This document shows, in pieces, positions 5,691-8,378 of a stretch of DNA of 8,378 nucleotides (positions are counted from its first letter, which is position 1; the number at the start of each line of letters is the position of its first letter). The translations under genes were made by a program, and so were the position numbers. The notes beneath the pieces were generated by a model that saw only the letters and a program-made list of their open reading frames with translations, was not told where the DNA came from and did not search any database. Source of the DNA: Bacteroidota bacterium (GTDB taxonomy: Bacteria > Spirochaetota > Spirochaetia > JABMQR01); the NCBI GenBank assembly GCA_013202335.1, contig JABMQR010000170.1, positions 1-8,378 of the forward strand. The letters are read 5' to 3'.

Positions 5691-7085
5691 ATGTCTTTAC
5701 GTATAAAAAATTTACTTACTATGGACCCCGATGAAAATGAGAAATTACTTAAAGCTGAGGGTTGGGTCAGAACAAAACGTGATTCTAAAAACTTCTGCTT
5801 TTTCGAGATTAATGATGGATCCAGTCTAAAGAACCTTCAGGTTATTCTGGATAAAACCAACGAAGAAATAATAGAAACAATTGATAAAATATCTACTGGA
5901 GCAAGTGTCGAATTTACCGGATATTTAGTTGAATCGCCTGGTAAGAATCAAAAAGTTGAACTCAAAGCTGAAAAGGTATTACTCTGGGGTGCCTCTCCGG
6001 CTGAAACCTACCCTCTTCAGAAAAAACGGCACTCTTTTGAGTTTTTAAGGGAAATTGCTCATTTGCGCCCCAGAACAAACACCCTTGGAGCTGTTACGAG
6101 AGTTCGAAGCGCACTTAGTTTTGCTGTTCACTCTTTTTTCCAAACCAATAACTTTCTCTATGTACACACCCCTATAATCTCAGCATCAGACTGTGAGGGT
6201 GCCGGTGAAATGTTTCAGGTAACTACACTTCCTCTGGATAATATTCCAAAAACTAAAAATGGCGCTATTGATTACAGTCAGGATTTCTTCGGAAAGCAAT
6301 CAAATCTGACTGTTAGCGGGCAGCTTGAAGCAGAAATTTATGCTTTAGCAATGAAAAACGTTTATACATTTGGTCCAACTTTCCGTGCAGAAAACTCAAA
6401 TACAAGCAGGCATCTTGCTGAATTTTGGATGATAGAACCGGAAATGGCATTCTGTACTCTTGAAGGAGATATGGCTGTTGCTGAGGAATTTCTAAAATAT
6501 ATTTTCTCTTATGTTCTGGAGCATTGCCCTGAAGATATGGAGTTCTTTAACACTTGGGTTGAGAAAGGAATTGTTGATTCACTAAAAAAGATTATTGAGA
6601 CCCCTTTTGTTCATATGACCTATACTGATGCTGTAAAAGAGCTGGAGAAATCATCGTCACAGTTTGAGTTTCCTGTATCCTGGGGAGCAGATCTTCAATC
6701 TGAACATGAAAAATTTCTCACTGAGAAAGTATGTAGTGGTCCTGTTATTGTCACCGATTATCCCAAAGAGATAAAAGCGTTTTACATGAAGATGAACGAT
6801 GATGGAAAAACAGTTCGTGCTATGGATGTACTTGTTCCAAGGTTGGGAGAAATAATCGGCGGTAGTGAACGTGAAAACCGTTATGATGTTCTTCTTAAAA
6901 GAATACATGAATGGGGTTTAAACGAAGAAGATTACTGGTGGTATCTGGATCTGAGAAAATATGGAAGTGTTCCGCATGCCGGATTTGGTCTGGGCTTTGA
7001 GCGTGTTATACAGTATATAACGGGGATGCAGAATATCCGTGACGTAATCCCCTTCCCGAGAACTGTTAAGAATGCTGAATTTTAG
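5691..7085 (+). CDS. asnS: Asparaginyl-tRNA synthetase (AsnRS)
   Basis: This class IIb aminoacyl-tRNA synthetase charges tRNA-Asn with asparagine in the cytosol. The 464 residues match the usual bacterial length of about 466. The N-terminal OB-fold anticodon-binding domain spans about 20-100 ([20 protein letters not shown], 23-42). A hinge leads to the catalytic domain from about 125. Motif 2 carries [20 protein letters not shown] (227-246), and motif 3 is [10 protein letters not shown] (431-440) followed by IRDVIPFPR (449-457). The pattern [18 protein letters not shown] and the 170-210 insertion with a FFGK segment are typical of AsnRS rather than AspRS. The gene is transcribed alone, divergent from the ArsC-like gene, and ends at a strong terminator. 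Having a dedicated AsnRS means asparaginylation need not rely on the GatCAB transamidation route. Confidence 0.98.
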   Translation: MSLRIKNLLTMDPDENEKLLKAEGWVRTKRDSKNFCFFEINDGSSLKNLQVILDKTNEEIIETIDKISTGASVEFTGYLVESPGKNQKVELKAEKVLLWGASPAETYPLQKKRHSFEFLREIAHLRPRTNTLGAVTRVRSALSFAVHSFFQTNNFLYVHTPIISASDCEGAGEMFQVTTLPLDNIPKTKNGAIDYSQDFFGKQSNLTVSGQLEAEIYALAMKNVYTFGPTFRAENSNTSRHLAEFWMIEPEMAFCTLEGDMAVAEEFLKYIFSYVLEHCPEDMEFFNTWVEKGIVDSLKKIIETPFVHMTYTDAVKELEKSSSQFEFPVSWGADLQSEHEKFLTEKVCSGPVIVTDYPKEIKAFYMKMNDDGKTVRAMDVLVPRLGEIIGGSERENRYDVLLKRIHEWGLNEEDYWWYLDLRKYGSVPHAGFGLGFERVIQYITGMQNIRDVIPFPRTVKNAEF

Positions 7086-7141
7086 GGGTCTGTAAAAGGG
7101 GAAATGGAGAACGGAGACGGTAGACAGGAAGTCGAAAAGAG

Positions 7142-7182
7142 AGACAGGAGAAAATAATTCCAATTCTCCTGTCTTTTTTTTT
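7142..7182 (+). terminator. Rho-independent terminator after asnS
   Basis: An 11-bp perfect stem, AGACAGGAGAA (7142-7152) with TTCTCCTGTCT (7164-7174), encloses an 11-nt loop. It is followed by T from 7174 to 7182, which includes the last paired base. It ends asnS transcription. On the minus strand the same stem is followed by CTCTTTTC, so it may also stop the convergent LuxR-type gene, whose stop codon overlaps the T tract. Confidence 0.9.
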
Positions 7183-7825
7183 AAAGAGGCACCAATCCTG
7201 ATTTTATAGCAAATCTAATTAATCCAGCTGCTGAAGAAGTTCCGACTTTTCTCAGTAGTTTTTTCCTATGAACATCAACCGTACTCACCGCAATCCCCAA
7301 TTTATATGCAATCTCTTTTGAAGTATCTCCAAGACCTATCAGTTTCAGGACTTCAGTTTCACGATGAGTTAACAAATCAGAATTACCTGATGAATACTCA
7401 TTTATAAAAGATTCTGCAGCTTCGGAGGGAATATAGACCGCTCCACGGCTAACGGCCTGGATAGAATGTACAGCTTCACTAAAAGATCTATTCAGGAAAA
7501 CAAATCCATCATACCCCTGAGCCATATAGGGCCGTAATTTAGCATAATCGGTATTATCAGCAAATGCTAAAATCAGCAGAGATTCGTGGCTTTTTTTAAT
7601 ATGAATTAATGGATTTCCTGTATATTGATTAGACTGTTGGTACAAAAACACAAAAGTCTCCGGATCAATCAGAAGTACATCAAAATCTTTTTCCTGTAAA
7701 ACTTGTCCCAATTCAGTGCTGGTAGATACACAAGCAACAAACTTTATTTCCCCCGTTTGCCTGCAAAGAGATTCAAGACCTTCCCGCAGCAATCCGTTTC
7801 CACATCCAATACATAAATTCTTCAT
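7181..7825 (-). CDS. LuxR/NarL-type response-regulator-like protein with degenerate receiver domain
   Basis: This is a 214-residue DNA-binding protein, the normal length for NarL-type regulators. The C-terminus is a canonical LuxR helix-turn-helix: LLTHRETEVLKLIGLG (151-166), then SKEIAYKLGIAVSTVDVHRKKLLRKVG (169-195). The N-terminus aligns with a receiver domain through LREGLESL (13-20) and the strand DVLLIDPE, keeping Asp54 at the phosphorylation position. The other pocket residues are gone: the acidic pair before REGL is Cys8-Gly9, the switch Thr/Ser is Ala87, and the conserved Lys falls at Leu111/Asn112. Phosphorylation by a histidine kinase is therefore doubtful, and no kinase gene is in the window. 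A ligand-responsive or constitutively active regulator is an inference. The ATG at 7825 has only a weak GAG upstream. The gene follows a nitroreductase on the same strand after 49 nt. Confidence 0.88.
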   Translation of the reverse strand: MKNLCIGCGNGLLREGLESLCRQTGEIKFVACVSTSTELGQVLQEKDFDVLLIDPETFVFLYQQSNQYTGNPLIHIKKSHESLLILAFADNTDYAKLRPYMAQGYDGFVFLNRSFSEAVHSIQAVSRGAVYIPSEAAESFINEYSSGNSDLLTHRETEVLKLIGLGDTSKEIAYKLGIAVSTVDVHRKKLLRKVGTSSAAGLIRFAIKSGLVPL

Positions 7826-7874
7826 ACTCTATATAACTGGGAAATCATGTAAAAATATTCAAATATGAGAAAAT

Positions 7875-8378
7875 TTATAAAAAAAACGCAATTTTATTCA
7901 AAGGCTTCCTGATTTTATTATCTTTCTTCTCACTTCCAGCAGGTAAATAGCCTAAAGGAGTAATTGCAAACACTTCTTCCTCCTCATTAAGACTCAGTGC
8001 TTTACGTAATTTTTTATCATCAAAAGCCGCAATCCAGCAAGTTGCCACCCCTAACGATTCCGCTGCGAGAATCATATGATCCATTGCAATAGTTAAGTCA
8101 GTCTCCAGTGAGTTATAGCCATCTGAACGTACCCATGCAGCTGAACGCTTACCGGTCACTACAAGAAAATGAGGAGCATTATCTACCCATCTGCTGCCAT
8201 AGCTGTTTTTCACCTTACGCAACAGCTCATCTGAGGATATAAACAGAAATTTCCAGGGCTGCATATTACAGGCAGATGGAACCGCCTGGCCAGCTTCAGC
8301 AATTTCCTGTAATATTTGCAGAGGATCACATTTGGCTGGATCATAGATTCTGCAGCTCTCACGTCCTTCAATTACTTT
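7875..8378 (-). CDS. Nitroreductase family protein (5'-partial)
   Basis: This is an FMN-dependent NAD(P)H oxidoreductase of the nitroreductase superfamily. The frame runs open to the right edge, so the visible 167 residues lack only a few N-terminal ones. The first ATG in frame, at 8264, is internal and not the start: the residues before it carry the family pattern. ESCRIYDP (7-14) matches the usual RRSIRxY phosphate-binding segment, and VPSACNMQPWKF (33-44) matches APSxxNxQPW. The family's NAPHFLVV strand, the GVATCWIAAF helix region and the C-terminal PLGYLPAG (about 141-148) are present. The substrate cannot be assigned, since the family includes quinone, nitroaromatic and flavin-destroying enzymes. 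The degenerate-receiver LuxR gene follows 49 nt downstream on the same strand, with no evident terminator between them. Confidence 0.9.
   Translation of the reverse strand, partial: KVIEGRESCRIYDPAKCDPLQILQEIAEAGQAVPSACNMQPWKFLFISSDELLRKVKNSYGSRWVDNAPHFLVVTGKRSAAWVRSDGYNSLETDLTIAMDHMILAAESLGVATCWIAAFDDKKLRKALSLNEEEEVFAITPLGYLPAGSEKKDNKIRKPLNKIAFFL

Noticed and set aside
8264..8264. ATG at 8264 as the nitroreductase start
   Set aside because: The codons upstream to the window edge encode conserved nitroreductase residues (the RxSxRxY-like segment and the PSAxN motif), so the Met is internal.
1..8378. Defence system, prophage, CRISPR array, IS element, integron or biosynthetic cluster
   Set aside because: There are no spaced repeat arrays, transposase or integrase genes, target-site duplications or defence-type domains. 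All recognisable genes are metabolic, regulatory or translational.

Overview
The window is an AT-leaning bacterial chromosome segment, roughly 40% GC by eye, densely packed with ordinary metabolic and translation genes. I see no mobile elements, tRNA or rRNA genes, or CRISPR repeats. The host is not identifiable with certainty. An AroF/G/H-type DAHP synthase, a bacterial AsnRS, strong Shine-Dalgarno (SD) sites and overlapping genes suggest a Gram-negative-type bacterium. A spirochaete is only a guess.

Layout, left to right. (1) Plus strand, 1-2482: the C-terminal FCD ligand-binding domain of a GntR-family regulator (cut by the left edge), a D-2-hydroxyacid dehydrogenase of the glycerate/hydroxypyruvate type, and a type I glycerate kinase. 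These are spaced 19 and 3 nt apart and read as one unit: hydroxypyruvate <-> D-glycerate -> phosphoglycerate, probably controlled by the GntR protein. (2) Minus strand, 5354 down to 2475: a cysteine-poor ArsC/Spx-like thioredoxin-fold protein and a YycJ/WalJ-like metallo-beta-lactamase-fold hydrolase share an ATGA overlap. After an 80-nt gap come DAHP synthase and a DJ-1/YajL-family protein, which share a TGATG stop/start. The DJ-1 gene converges on glycerate kinase and the two 3' ends overlap by 8 nt. (3) A divergent intergenic region, about 5355-5690, holds an exact 19-bp tandem duplication, several short palindromes, a candidate asnS promoter and a doubtful small membrane ORF. (4) Plus strand, 5691-7085: asnS, followed by a clear intrinsic terminator. 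(5) Minus strand, 8378 down to 7181: a nitroreductase (5' end beyond the right edge), then a LuxR-type response-regulator-like protein whose receiver has lost most of its phosphorylation pocket.

I found no convincing undescribed multi-gene system. The points most worth a second look are the degenerate receiver of the LuxR protein, the ArsC-like protein without its catalytic cysteine coupled to an MBL hydrolase, and the repeat-rich divergent region between that pair and asnS.
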